Assembly: GCA_035295125.1 (NCBI GenBank)
Contig: DATGJP010000074.1
Span: 62,001 to 126,000 of the forward strand
From: JAICMB01 sp035295125
GTDB taxonomy: Bacteria; Acidobacteriota; Terriglobia; Bryobacterales; Bryobacteraceae
DNA: 64,000 nt
Direction of reading: 5' to 3'
Below are positions 28,517-36,961 of the stretch, one piece after another; positions within the stretch are counted from its first letter, which is position 1, and each line of letters opens with the position of its first letter. The notes under the pieces were generated by a model. That model was not told where the DNA came from. It searched no databases and was given only the letters and a program-made list of their open reading frames with translations. Both the position numbers and the translations under genes were made by a program.

Positions 28517-29281
28517 CTACCAGTCGCTGGAGGCGCCGCCGCCCCCCGAATCACCACCACCGAAGCCTCCAAAGCCCCCGCCACCGGAATCGCCGCCAAA
28601 GCCACCTCCGCCCCAACCGCCCCGCCGGCCGCCTCCCAGAATATTCCCGAGGAGCATTCCCGCGAGGAATCCGCCACCTCCGCCTCCGCCCCGGAGCAGC
28701 CAGAACAGGATGAACAGACCGAAGATGATCATCGGCCAGGGAATGTGCGACCGCTGAGCGGAGACCGGGGCGCGGCGTACCAAATGAGTATCGAGCGTCA
28801 CGCCTTTAGCCTTAGCGATGGTCGATCCCATCACCTCGGCCGAGGCCATCATTGCCGGCCCATACCGCTGCTCGCGAAGATACGGCCGCAACTCGCGCAA
28901 AGTGCTGCCTACAAACCCGTCGGGAAGAATCGGCTCCAGACCGTAGCCGACCTCGATGCGATCCCGCCGGTCCTGGACCGCCAGGAGCAGCATAATGCCG
29001 TTGTCCTGACCCTTTTTGCCCACTCCCCACTTGCGGAACAGGTCATTCGTGACGTCCTCGATCGGGTTGCCATCCAGAGAGCCGATGGTAACGAGCGCCA
29101 TCTGCACGCCTGTGGCGCGCTCCACTTGCCCGCAATACGACTCCAGCTGCGCGCGCGATCCGGCATCAATAACTTGCGCAAAATCACTGACGTAGCCTTG
29201 CGGCTTGAGAGAATTGAGATCCAGTGCACAGAGGGGCAGCCAGAGCAGTGCCCCGGCGAGAAAGCACTTTCGGATCAGCAG
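28517..29281 (-). CDS. TPM-domain (YgcG-like) exported protein, Gly-rich tail, CTG start
   Basis: About 254 aa. The TPM fold needs N-terminal sequence upstream of the first GTG (29125): the frame continues through GYVSDFAQVIDAGSRAQLES, a classic TPM opening, and a signal peptide (IRKCFLAGALLWLPLCAL). No ATG, GTG or TTG is available there; CTG at 29281 (7 bases after GAGG) or 29278 is the likely start, overlapping the M16 stop. Domain: TPM about 25-170 (ATGVQMALVTIGSLDGNPIE; GVGKKGQDNGIMLL), a TM at about 190-206 (PWPMIIFGLFILFWLL), then a long Gly/Ser/Phe tail ending SSDW. Usually partners LemA; TPM proteins act in the envelope, some as phosphatases. Confidence 0.8.
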   Translation of the reverse strand: MLIRKCFLAGALLWLPLCALDLNSLKPQGYVSDFAQVIDAGSRAQLESYCGQVERATGVQMALVTIGSLDGNPIEDVTNDLFRKWGVGKKGQDNGIMLLLAVQDRRDRIEVGYGLEPILPDGFVGSTLRELRPYLREQRYGPAMMASAEVMGSTIAKAKGVTLDTHLVRRAPVSAQRSHIPWPMIIFGLFILFWLLRGGGGGGGFLAGMLLGNILGGGRRGGWGGGGFGGDSGGGGFGGFGGGDSGGGGASSDW

Positions 29282-30564
29282 GTCAGTTCCTCGCGGCGGA
29301 TCTTGAACTCACCGAGATTGCCGAGCATCGCCATCGTGATGTTCCTGGCATCAAAGAATTCGCGGGCGACACGCTGTACTTCCTCGGCCGTCACCCTCTC
29401 AATACTATCCACCATCTCATCGAGCGAGAAGAACCGCTTAAAATAGAGCTCCTGGCGCGCCAGGTTCCCCATGCGGCTGGAAGTCGATTCCAGGCCGAGC
29501 ATGAACGATCCCTTCAGGTGATCCTTCGCGCGCCGCAACTCATCCGCAGGGACCAAGTTCTCCTTCAGATCCCGAAACTCCTGGGTGATCGAGTCGACTA
29601 CTTTGCGCGCCGCTTCAAGAGAGGTGCCGGCGTAAATCGCCAGGCATCCCGTGTCGCGATACATGCTCAGCTCGGAATAGACCGCGTAGGCGAGGCCCTG
29701 CTTCTCGCGAATGTTCTGGAACAGCCGCGAACTCATGCCCCCGCCCAAAACTGTGTTCAATACGTAGCAGATGAAGCGATCCTCGTGCGGCAGCGGATAC
29801 GCCGGCACGCCCATGTAGAGGTGCATCTGCTCGAGCGATGTCTTATTCCGGAATACCAGGCGCGCGTGGGGGGTCGGCGGACGATCGGCCGCCTTGCCGG
29901 CGTTGATCCGAAGATCCTCGAAATGTTCGCCCGCGAGCTGCACGATGGCATCATGGCGGAGATTTCCGGCGGCCGTGATGGTAATGTTCGAAGGCTCGTA
30001 AACGCGCGTGTAGTATTCGTGCAGCATGCCCTGATCGAACCCCCGCACTGTGTCCTTCGTGCCGAGGATCGGCTTGCCCAGAGGGTGGTCCTTCCAGAAA
30101 TTGCTGGAGAAGATCTCGTGCAGGAGGTACTCCGGATTGTCTACCTCCATCTTCAGTTCTTCGAGGATGACGCCCTTTTCTTTCTCGATGTCCTCCTCGC
30201 GGAACAGCGGGTTCCGGACCAGGTCGGAAAGAACGTTAAATGCCAGCGGAAGATGCTCATCCAACACTTTGGTGTTGTAACTGACCATCTCCTTGGCGGT
30301 GAAGGCGTCCAGTCCCCCTCCGATCGAGTCCACGGACCGGGCGATGTCCTCGGCGGACCGGTTCTTGGTGCCCTTGAACACCATGTGCTCAATAAAATGC
30401 GAAATCCCGTTCTCTTGCGAGGTTTCTCTCCGCGATCCGGTCCCAATCCAGATCCCCAGGGAAACCGATCGCACGTGAGGCATGTGTTCCGTGATAATTC
30501 GAACACCGTTGGAGAGGGTTGTTGCCTCGACTTCTCGAAGGTTAGTCAATGTAGATGATGCCAT
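29275..30564 (-). CDS. M16-family zinc peptidase (processing-protease-like)
   Basis: 429 aa from the ATG at 30564 (a TTG at 30567 is in frame). Inverted zinc motif HxxEH as HFIEH in NGISHFIEHMVFKGT (about 47-61) with the downstream Glu in GVILEELKMEVDNPE (third ligand). Further M16 blocks: GVPAYPLPHEDRF and GGGMSSRLFQNIREKQGLAY (about 255-274). Length of a single-chain M16B subunit such as YmxG/PqqL-type; cytoplasmic, since no signal peptide is seen. It heads a minus-strand run of seven genes and stands divergent from cheX across 122 bases. Confidence 0.9.
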   Translation of the reverse strand: MASSTLTNLREVEATTLSNGVRIITEHMPHVRSVSLGIWIGTGSRRETSQENGISHFIEHMVFKGTKNRSAEDIARSVDSIGGGLDAFTAKEMVSYNTKVLDEHLPLAFNVLSDLVRNPLFREEDIEKEKGVILEELKMEVDNPEYLLHEIFSSNFWKDHPLGKPILGTKDTVRGFDQGMLHEYYTRVYEPSNITITAAGNLRHDAIVQLAGEHFEDLRINAGKAADRPPTPHARLVFRNKTSLEQMHLYMGVPAYPLPHEDRFICYVLNTVLGGGMSSRLFQNIREKQGLAYAVYSELSMYRDTGCLAIYAGTSLEAARKVVDSITQEFRDLKENLVPADELRRAKDHLKGSFMLGLESTSSRMGNLARQELYFKRFFSLDEMVDSIERVTAEEVQRVAREFFDARNITMAMLGNLGEFKIRREELTC

Positions 30565-30686
30565 CAAAGGCCCTGCGACAGCTTACCTCTATTCTATCGC
30601 GCCCCGTCTGGTAGCGCCCTTTCGGTCCAACAACAGACGGTGTTCGCCCTTCTTTCGCCAGCCTAAACGTTGGGGCCAAACGACCG

Positions 30687-31217
30687 ATGATTAACTTTAA
30701 GCCAATCGCAATGTTACGAGAGCCCCACTTGGATGAGTGCCGTCGACAGCTTTCCAAAATTGTTGTTGAAGTATTCAACACCATGCTCGACACGCAGGTG
30801 TCCCCGTCGAAGGTGCCCTGGGAACCAGGCCTCGAATGCGTCGTTGGGGTGGTAAGACTTTCGGGAGGTTGGGAGGGAGCGGTCTCATTTCAGTGTTCTT
30901 TGCGTCAGGCAGCTCGTTTTTCGGAGCAGATTACGCGCAAACCCTGCCCCCTGAAGCCGAACCGGATCGTGCGGGATGTGGTTGGAGAATTGGCAAACGT
31001 AATCACCGGCAACATTAAGTGCTTTTTCCCAAGGGGCGTTAACACCAGCTTCCCGCTGGTGATGTATGGGACGGAGCATTCCATCCGAATAGCCGGCCCC
31101 GTCGTCCGCCTGCCTTTTCTCGTGGAAGATGGCGAGGTCTTCTGGATTGGGCTGCGCAGCCTCAATGCGGGTGAGGCGCAAGGGGTGAGGAGCACGTCAT
31201 TAGCTGTTGTGGCGTGA
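30687..31217 (+). CDS. cheX: CheX-like CheY-P phosphatase
   Basis: 176-aa protein with the CheC/CheX phosphatase helix: DVVGELANVITGN holds E101 and N104, the catalytic E-x2-N motif. Expected to dephosphorylate CheY-P and so reset the chemotaxis signal. The N-terminal about 50 residues carry the beta-strand dimer region (PGLECVVGVVRLSGGWEG). First gene of the chemotaxis cluster, 161 bases upstream of cheW with a dispersed repeat in between, so it may be transcribed separately. A weak GGGG lies upstream of the ATG at 30687. Confidence 0.8.
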   Translation: MINFKPIAMLREPHLDECRRQLSKIVVEVFNTMLDTQVSPSKVPWEPGLECVVGVVRLSGGWEGAVSFQCSLRQAARFSEQITRKPCPLKPNRIVRDVVGELANVITGNIKCFFPRGVNTSFPLVMYGTEHSIRIAGPVVRLPFLVEDGEVFWIGLRSLNAGEAQGVRSTSLAVVA

Positions 31218-31221
31218 TGAA

Positions 31222-31296
31222 GTGGCGCGGGCGTTTTCGCCTGTGCATTTCTGGTGATTCCGAATTCAGGCTCAAGCCCAGCTCCACCCTTCCACA
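31222..31296. repeat. Dispersed palindromic repeat, full-length copy
   Basis: Begins GTGGCGCGGGCGTTTTCGCC, continues TGTGCATTTCTGGTGATTCC and ends CAGCTCCACCCTTCCAC, colinear with the copy at 42781-42854. It fills most of the cheX-cheW gap. Confidence 0.65.
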
Positions 31297-31378
31297 GAAC
31301 CCACGCCCGCGATCGTACTCCCTTAATGCCAACCCTAGTTCCCGTCGATAGATAGGTATATCTCCACAGGAGGATGCA

Positions 31379-31888
31379 ATGCAGACAGTCGAGCCAGTCG
31401 TACCCGCCGAAACGATACGCCGATCCGTCCGTTCCGGCAAGTATCTGGCCTTCAATCTCGGGAAGGAGATGTATGGCCTGCACGTGAGTAAGGTGCGAGA
31501 GATCGTAGGTTACCAGGAGACCGCCTCGGTGCCCTATACACCGTCTTACGTCCGGGGTGTAATCAATTTACGCGGGAAACTCATTCCCGTGGTCGACCTG
31601 AGGATGAAGTTCGGCCTCGACGGCTCGGACCACAACGAGCGTACTTGCGTGATCGTTGTGCAGGTACCGGGAGAACACGATACTTTCCTGCTCGGTGTTG
31701 TCGTCGATGGGGTCTCGGAAGTGCTCACTTTTGCGGAATCGGAAATCGAGGACACTCCGGATTTTGGAGACGGGGCGGCAGACGGGGCTATTCTCGGGAT
31801 CGCCAAGGGCAAGAACGGCATCTACGTCCTGCTCGATATCGATCGGGTGCTCGGGCGCCAGGAACTGCGCTCGAATCCTGGAGCTTAA
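31379..31888 (+). CDS. cheW: CheW coupling protein
   Basis: 169-aa single CheW domain that links chemoreceptors to CheA. Motifs: YLAFNLGKEMYGLHVSKVRE (about 22-41), SYVRGVINLRGKLIPVVDLR (about 57-76) and GVVVDGVSEVLTF (about 106-118). A perfect AGGAGG lies 6 bases upstream of the ATG at 31379. Followed 9 bases later by cheA, same strand, so the signalling core is co-transcribed. Confidence 0.93.
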   Translation: MQTVEPVVPAETIRRSVRSGKYLAFNLGKEMYGLHVSKVREIVGYQETASVPYTPSYVRGVINLRGKLIPVVDLRMKFGLDGSDHNERTCVIVVQVPGEHDTFLLGVVVDGVSEVLTFAESEIEDTPDFGDGAADGAILGIAKGKNGIYVLLDIDRVLGRQELRSNPGA

Positions 31889-31897
31889 GAGGGAAAG

Positions 31898-33700
31898 ATG
31901 GCGGATTCCCCCGAGGTATACGACCCCAATCGACCGTTTGCAGCCTTCGCAAGCGACCCGGAGCTGGTGGCGGACTTCATACTCGAATCGCGCGAGCACC
32001 TTTCGGCCATCGAAGGCCATCTGTTGGTGCTGGAGCAGGATCCCGCGAACACGGAAGCAATCCACACGATTTTCCGTGGATTCCACACCATAAAAGGGCT
32101 CGCCGGATTCCTCGAACTGGATGCCGTCCGGGAGGTGGCCCACGAAATTGAGACCGTTCTCGACGCGGCGCGTAATGGGATTGTGAAAATCGGCCCCGAC
32201 GTCGCCGATGTCATTCTGCAAAGCGCCGATTTTCTGAATCGCTCCATCACGGTCCTGGAGGCGGGGCTGCAAGGCAACTCAGTTCCGCTTACCCGTTTGG
32301 AACCCGGGCTGTTAGCATCGATTCGCGCCGTGCTTGACGGGCCGCGCACGCAGGAGACCGCAACTCCCAAAGCCAGCGAAGTCATTCCACCGCCGCCTCC
32401 GCCTCCGCCGGTTGAGGAACCACGCGCCGACATCCCATCCGGACCGGCTACCGCGCCGGCATCACCAAAACCGGAGTCCCACGATGGAGCACCGGTCGGC
32501 CACGCCTCCGCCGCGGAATCCCGCAGCGTCAAGGTCAACACCCAGAAACTCGATCGACTGGTGGAACTGGTGGGCGAAATGGTAATTGCCCAGGCCCTGG
32601 TCCGCCACGACCCCAACCTCGCCGTCGACCGCAATTCCAGCCTCTCGCGTAATCTGTCGCAACTCAGCCGCATCATCAACGAGGTCCAGGAGACCAGCAT
32701 GTCCATGCGCATGGTGCCCATCGGGCAGCTGTTCTCCAAAATGCAGCGTCTTGTCCGCGATTTAGGTCGCAAAATGGGCAAATCGGTCGAAATGGTCATG
32801 GAGGGTGATCAGACAGAACTCGATCGCCGTATTGTCGAGGAACTGGCTGACCCGATGATGCACATGATCCGTAACGCCGTCGATCACGGGATCGAAGATT
32901 CGCAAACCCGCAAAGAAGCCGGCAAGAGCGAAACGGCCACAGTCATGCTTCGTGCCGCCCATCAAGGCGGACAGATCGTGATTGAGATTATCGACGACGG
33001 GCGCGGGTTGAACCTGGAAAAGATCCGGCGTACCGGCATCAATCGCGGATTGATCGACGAGAACGCCGAAATGACCGACTCCGAGGTTGCCAATCTCATC
33101 CTGGTACCGGGGTTCTCCACTGCCGATAAAGTGACCGATATTTCCGGACGCGGCGTGGGTATGGATGTCGTGAAGCGCCAGATCCAGCAACTTCGCGGCC
33201 GTATCGAAATTCACTCCAGCCGCGGCAAGGGCACGACCTTTGCGCTTAAGTTGCCACTCACCCTCGCCATCATCGATGGACTTCTCGTTCGCGTGGGAGT
33301 GGAGCGCTACGTAATCCCGATCGTTTCCGTGCGGGAGTTGCTGCGGCCCGACGCCAAGACCATCTCCATGATTCAAGGTCGTGGTGAAGTCGCTCTCGTA
33401 CGGGGCGAAGCCCTTCCGATCGTCCGCCTGTATCAACGTTTCGGCGTGCGGCCTTCCAACACGGAAGCCGCTCAAAGCCTGCTGGTGATTGCGGAAGGTG
33501 AAAGCGCCCGCTTCTGCATCATGGTCGACGAGTTGATCGGCAAGCAGGAGGTGGTCATCAAGAGCTTGGGCGAAAGCTTCAAAGACCTGCCCGGTGTGGC
33601 AGGCGGTGCAATCCTCGGCGACGGCAGGGTGGGATTGATTCTGGATGTCGACGGTCTGTTCGGAGGGCATCGCAATGGCCAACTCGTCCAGGCGTGCTGA
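31898..33700 (+). CDS. cheA: Chemotaxis histidine kinase CheA, short form without P2
   Basis: 600 aa, shorter than the about 650-700 aa of most CheA. P1 Hpt domain (about 20-125) with phosphorylation site H63 in GFHTIKGLAGF. Residues about 150-208 are a Pro/Ala-rich linker with eight consecutive prolines (164-171) where the CheY/CheB-binding P2 would be, so P2 seems missing. P3 dimerisation about 210-275 (NTQKLDRLVELVGEM), P4 ATPase with HMIRNAVDHGIED (N box), DDGRGLNLEKIR and GRGVGMDVVKRQI, P5 CheW-like domain from about 455. Its 3' end overlaps cheR by 26 bases. Confidence 0.93.
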   Translation: MADSPEVYDPNRPFAAFASDPELVADFILESREHLSAIEGHLLVLEQDPANTEAIHTIFRGFHTIKGLAGFLELDAVREVAHEIETVLDAARNGIVKIGPDVADVILQSADFLNRSITVLEAGLQGNSVPLTRLEPGLLASIRAVLDGPRTQETATPKASEVIPPPPPPPPVEEPRADIPSGPATAPASPKPESHDGAPVGHASAAESRSVKVNTQKLDRLVELVGEMVIAQALVRHDPNLAVDRNSSLSRNLSQLSRIINEVQETSMSMRMVPIGQLFSKMQRLVRDLGRKMGKSVEMVMEGDQTELDRRIVEELADPMMHMIRNAVDHGIEDSQTRKEAGKSETATVMLRAAHQGGQIVIEIIDDGRGLNLEKIRRTGINRGLIDENAEMTDSEVANLILVPGFSTADKVTDISGRGVGMDVVKRQIQQLRGRIEIHSSRGKGTTFALKLPLTLAIIDGLLVRVGVERYVIPIVSVRELLRPDAKTISMIQGRGEVALVRGEALPIVRLYQRFGVRPSNTEAAQSLLVIAEGESARFCIMVDELIGKQEVVIKSLGESFKDLPGVAGGAILGDGRVGLILDVDGLFGGHRNGQLVQAC

Positions 33701-34535
33701 ACTGGACCCCGACGACCCGATCGTAATCACGCCCCAGGATTTCGAAAAGCTCCGCGAATTTACCCGGCAGCGCTTTGGGCTGGACTTTCGGGACGGCAAG
33801 GAAACTCTGATCACCGTGCGCTTGCGCCGCAAAATGCGGGAAGCGAATGCGCGTTCATTCTCGGAATACTTTCGCCAGGTGCTCGACGATTCCACCGGCG
33901 TCCAACTCATCGCGATGGTGGACGCGCTCACCACCAACTACACACATTTCTTTCGGGAGCCGGCGCATTTTCAATTCCTGAGCGAGGTGGTCATGCCCGC
34001 AATCGGAGCCAGGCGCCGCATCTCCATCTGGAGCGCCGGCTGCGCTACCGGTCAGGAGCCTTATTCCATCGTTTTCCACGTTGCGCGGGAACTCGGGATG
34101 CGCGAAGCCATGGGGCGTCTGGAGGTCCTCGCAACCGACATTTCAGCCAGGGCGTTGCAGACCGCCGAAATGGGCATCTACAATCACGAGCAAACCGAAG
34201 CACTGTCCCCAGAGTGTCTAAAGGCTTTTTGGCTGCGGGGGGAAAACCGCTGGCAGGGCTGCCTGCGCGTACGAGCCGAAGTCCGGTCGATGGTGCGGTT
34301 CGAGCGCCTGAACTTGATGGAAACCTTTCCCCGTGACCGCCGCTTTCACGTGATCTTCTGCCGCAACGTGATGATCTATTTCAACCGCGAAACACAGGAA
34401 CAGATCGTGAAGAAGTTCGCCTATTGCCTGGAGCCGGGTGGGTATTTATTTATCGGCCATGCCGAGAGCCTGAGCGGACTGGATCAGCCATTGAAGCCGG
34501 TGGCGCCGGCAATTTACAGATCCGCGGAGGGTTAG
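33675..34535 (+). CDS. cheR: Chemotaxis protein methyltransferase CheR
   Basis: 286 aa from the ATG at 33675 inside the end of cheA; GGAGGG sits 8 bases upstream, whereas the longer frame from 33645 lacks support. Transfers methyl from SAM to receptor glutamates. N-terminal CheR helical domain (about 15-85), then SAM-binding Rossmann fold: TNYTHFFREPAHF, SIWSAGCATGQEPYSI (motif I), EVLATDISARAL and FHVIFCRNVMIYFN. No TPR extension. Stop shares one base with the cheD GTG. Confidence 0.93.
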   Translation: MANSSRRAELDPDDPIVITPQDFEKLREFTRQRFGLDFRDGKETLITVRLRRKMREANARSFSEYFRQVLDDSTGVQLIAMVDALTTNYTHFFREPAHFQFLSEVVMPAIGARRRISIWSAGCATGQEPYSIVFHVARELGMREAMGRLEVLATDISARALQTAEMGIYNHEQTEALSPECLKAFWLRGENRWQGCLRVRAEVRSMVRFERLNLMETFPRDRRFHVIFCRNVMIYFNRETQEQIVKKFAYCLEPGGYLFIGHAESLSGLDQPLKPVAPAIYRSAEG

Positions 34536-35005
34536 TGGAATCAGTCATTGTGGGTGTGGCTGATTGTCGTATCAGCAGTCGGACGACGGAAGAACTGGTG
34601 ACCTATGCTCTTGGTTCCTGCATCGCCGTGGCAATATACGATCCGGTGGCACAGGTCGCGGGCCTGCTGCACTTCATGCTGCCGGACTCCAAAATCGATC
34701 CGCAAAAGAGTAGCGCGTGTCCGTGGATGTTTGCTGACACTGGGATTCCGCTGCTTTTTCGCAGTGTTTACGAAAGAGGCGGAGACAAGAAGAGGCTGCT
34801 GGTCCATGTTGCCGGCGGAGCGCAGATGTTAAACGATAACGGGCTGTTCAATATTGGCAAGCGCAATCACGCCGCTATGCGCGCTTGTTTGTGGCGTGCG
34901 GGCGTGCTGATCAAGTCGGAAGCGGTGGGTGGGACAACGGTTCGAACTGTGGGATTGGATACGGCCACCGGGAGATTCTGGGTCCGCGAAACCAACAAAA
35001 GCTAG
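34535..35005 (+). CDS. cheD: Chemoreceptor glutamine deamidase CheD
   Basis: 156 aa from the GTG at 34535 (TAGTG overlap with cheR; GGAGG four bases upstream). The catalytic Cys and His are in ALGSCIAVAIYDPVAQVAGL and LLHFMLPDS, matching CheD's Cys27/His44 pattern; GGAQML and GKRNHAAMRACL are conserved. CheD deamidates receptor glutamines and in Bacillus/Thermotoga also pairs with CheC. Its presence with CheX-like proteins gives the cluster a CheC/CheD-type adaptation arm. An in-frame extension to 34424 lies inside cheR and was not used. Confidence 0.9.
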   Translation: MESVIVGVADCRISSRTTEELVTYALGSCIAVAIYDPVAQVAGLLHFMLPDSKIDPQKSSACPWMFADTGIPLLFRSVYERGGDKKRLLVHVAGGAQMLNDNGLFNIGKRNHAAMRACLWRAGVLIKSEAVGGTTVRTVGLDTATGRFWVRETNKS

Positions 35006-35019
35006 GAGGGGGCATAGCT

Positions 35020-35433
35020 ATGAATCCATCGGACAACATTGAAAAAACGGGCGGACGATCCGTGCTGGTGGTCGATGACTCGCGAGCCATGCGGGCGTTT
35101 ATCCGACGTTTGTTCCGTCTGTCGGGGCTGCCGGTCGGTGAGTGCCTGGAAGCTGAAAATGGGGCCGAGGCCTTGCAGGTCCTGCGCCAACACCGCGTCG
35201 ACCTGATCCTTACGGACGTCAACATGCCAGTGATGAGTGGCGCCGAGTTCATCCGCGAACTGCGCCAGGATCCGGCGCTGCGGCCCATCCCGGTTCTGGT
35301 CGTTTCGACGGACGCAACGGAAAAGCGCATCAATGAGATGGTCAGCTTAGGCGCGCTGGGATACCTGAGAAAGCCGTTTTTTCCAGAGCTTCTCAAAGCC
35401 GAGATCGAAAGGATGGTGGCGTGGAATGTTTGA
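35020..35433 (+). CDS. cheY: CheY-like response regulator
   Basis: 137-aa single receiver domain. Acid pocket D19/D20, phosphoacceptor D66 in LILTDVNMP, switch Ser/Thr at 96-97 (VVSTD) and Lys118 in GYLRKPF. ATG at 35020 has AGGAGGG upstream; an open frame back to 34885 lies within cheD and was rejected. No output domain, so it should bind the flagellar motor or another target. Overlaps the next gene by 8 bases. Confidence 0.93.
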   Translation: MNPSDNIEKTGGRSVLVVDDSRAMRAFIRRLFRLSGLPVGECLEAENGAEALQVLRQHRVDLILTDVNMPVMSGAEFIRELRQDPALRPIPVLVVSTDATEKRINEMVSLGALGYLRKPFFPELLKAEIERMVAWNV

Positions 35434-35872
35434 TGAACAACTGTTACACGAGAAACTCGTCACTGCGACGGAGTCCGTCCTCGAAACCATGTTTTTCACG
35501 GCCGTGCTCTTGCGTGGCGCCGTGCAGAATTCCCATGGACCGCTCATGCAGGTTCATGTGCCGTTCCTTGGCTATCCGAGCGGCGAACTTCATATTGCGA
35601 TCGAAGAATCGGCGGCCCGCGTCATGACCCAGGATTTCCTACCCGAAGACGCCGAAGGAGCGTCCATGGAGGACACCATGTGCGAATTCGCGAGCATGAC
35701 TTGCGGTGCGTTTCTGAGCGAGATCGAAAGTGCCTCCGGGTTCAAGCTGCTGTCCCCTGTCGTGACCCCGGCGGCCGCCGCTGTTGAAACATTTAACGGG
35801 CCCTTGGTTGAAGAAGGATTCACGCTGGAATCGGGCAGCCTGGTGGTGGGGGTTCGCTTCGCTTACGAGTAG
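35426..35872 (+). CDS. Second CheX-like protein, catalytic Asn replaced
   Basis: 148-aa CheX/CheC-domain protein. The phosphatase helix reads CEFASMTCGAFLSEI: E87 is present but the partner Asn of E-x2-N is Ser90. That may reduce or abolish CheY-P phosphatase activity, leaving a partner or decoy role for CheD or for the other CheX. Encoded with an 8-base overlap between cheY and cheB, so it is an integral part of the operon. The rest of the fold (ETMFFTAVLLRG; VPFLGYPSGELHIAIE) fits CheX. Confidence 0.75.
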   Translation: MFDEQLLHEKLVTATESVLETMFFTAVLLRGAVQNSHGPLMQVHVPFLGYPSGELHIAIEESAARVMTQDFLPEDAEGASMEDTMCEFASMTCGAFLSEIESASGFKLLSPVVTPAAAAVETFNGPLVEEGFTLESGSLVVGVRFAYE

Positions 35873-35877
35873 ACTAA

Positions 35878-36936
35878 ATGCCGATTCGTGTCCTGATCGT
35901 CGATGATTCCGCGTTGGTGCGCAAGATGCTCTCCCAGTGTCTCTCGGGGCTTCCCGACATCGACGTTGTCGGCACAGCTCCGGATGCCTATGTAGCGCGG
36001 GATAAGATCCTGCAACTCGAGCCCGATGTTGTAACGCTCGATATCGAGATGCCGCGCATGGACGGCATCAGTTTCCTGCGCAAGCTGCAGCGCCATCACC
36101 CCATGCCCGTGATTGTGATCAGCTCGGTGGCTCGCGAATCCTGCCGCGCTTCGCTAGAGGCTTTGTATGCCGGGGCCGTGGACGTGCTTGTGAAGCCCTC
36201 CGGCTCTTATTCGGTTGGCGACTGGCGAACAAAGTTGGCGGACAAAGTGCGCGCGGCAGCCATGGCCCGTGTGAAGGCCCATCACGCCGAGGCACAGCAG
36301 GGCCAGGAGGAAGCGCCCGTTGCGTCCGTTGTCAAACCGGCCGGGAGTGGCGGCTACTCCGCCAACGCGTTGATCGCGATCGGCGCATCGACGGGAGGAA
36401 CCGAAGCCATCCGCTCCATCCTGCGGCGCATGCCGGCCAATTCGCCGCCGATTGTCATCGCGCAACACATTCCGCCGGTGTTTTCCATGGAGTTTGCACG
36501 CGGCCTGGATAAGATCTGCCCGCTCGAAGTGAAGGAAGCGGTGGATCAGGATGAAGCTCGGCCGGGACGCGTTCTCGTGGCGCCTGGCGACGCGCACCTG
36601 GTGGTGAAGAAGATCGGCAGCCGCTATCGAGTCGCAGTGCTCGATGGGCCGCCGGTCGAGTATCACAAACCGTCCATCAACGTTCTGTTCAAGTCGGTAG
36701 CGCAAGCCGCGGGGCATTCGGCCGTGGGCGTATTGCTGACCGGCATGGGATCCGACGGCGCCGACGGCCTGCTTCAGATCCGTCAAGCGGGAGCCGTGAC
36801 GATTGCCCAGGATGAGGCCAGTTGCGTCGTCTTCGGGATGCCGAAGGAAGCCATTGCGCGCGGTGCGGCGGCGTATGTCGCCGGTCTGAACCAGATTCCG
36901 GAAGTGATGGAATCCGCGCTACGCGTCTGTGCATAA
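35878..36936 (+). CDS. cheB: Protein-glutamate methylesterase CheB
   Basis: 352 aa: receiver domain about 1-120 (D9/D10, D55 in VTLDIEMPRMDG) and methylesterase domain about 160-350 with triad S171 (GASTGG), H197 (IAQHIPP) and D293 (GMGSDGADG). It removes methyl groups from receptors and has its activity raised by phosphorylation from CheA. The 40-residue linker between domains is Ala/Glu-rich. Last gene of the che cluster, 5 bases after the CheX-like gene. Confidence 0.93.
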   Translation: MPIRVLIVDDSALVRKMLSQCLSGLPDIDVVGTAPDAYVARDKILQLEPDVVTLDIEMPRMDGISFLRKLQRHHPMPVIVISSVARESCRASLEALYAGAVDVLVKPSGSYSVGDWRTKLADKVRAAAMARVKAHHAEAQQGQEEAPVASVVKPAGSGGYSANALIAIGASTGGTEAIRSILRRMPANSPPIVIAQHIPPVFSMEFARGLDKICPLEVKEAVDQDEARPGRVLVAPGDAHLVVKKIGSRYRVAVLDGPPVEYHKPSINVLFKSVAQAAGHSAVGVLLTGMGSDGADGLLQIRQAGAVTIAQDEASCVVFGMPKEAIARGAAAYVAGLNQIPEVMESALRVCA

Positions 36937-36961
36937 ATCCCCGTTTTGTTAACGTAGCTGA

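Noticed and set aside
28600..28720. Low-complexity repeat at the end of the TPM gene as a possible satellite or CRISPR-like array
   Set aside because: It encodes the Gly/Ser-rich tail common in TPM proteins; there are no regular spacers.
28250..30558. Plus-strand open frames opposite the TPM and M16 genes
   Set aside because: The minus-strand genes show signal peptide, TPM and HxxEH motifs; the plus-strand frames show none.
32388..32412. CCG/CCT run as a microsatellite of interest
   Set aside because: It encodes the eight-proline part of the CheA linker and needs no other explanation.
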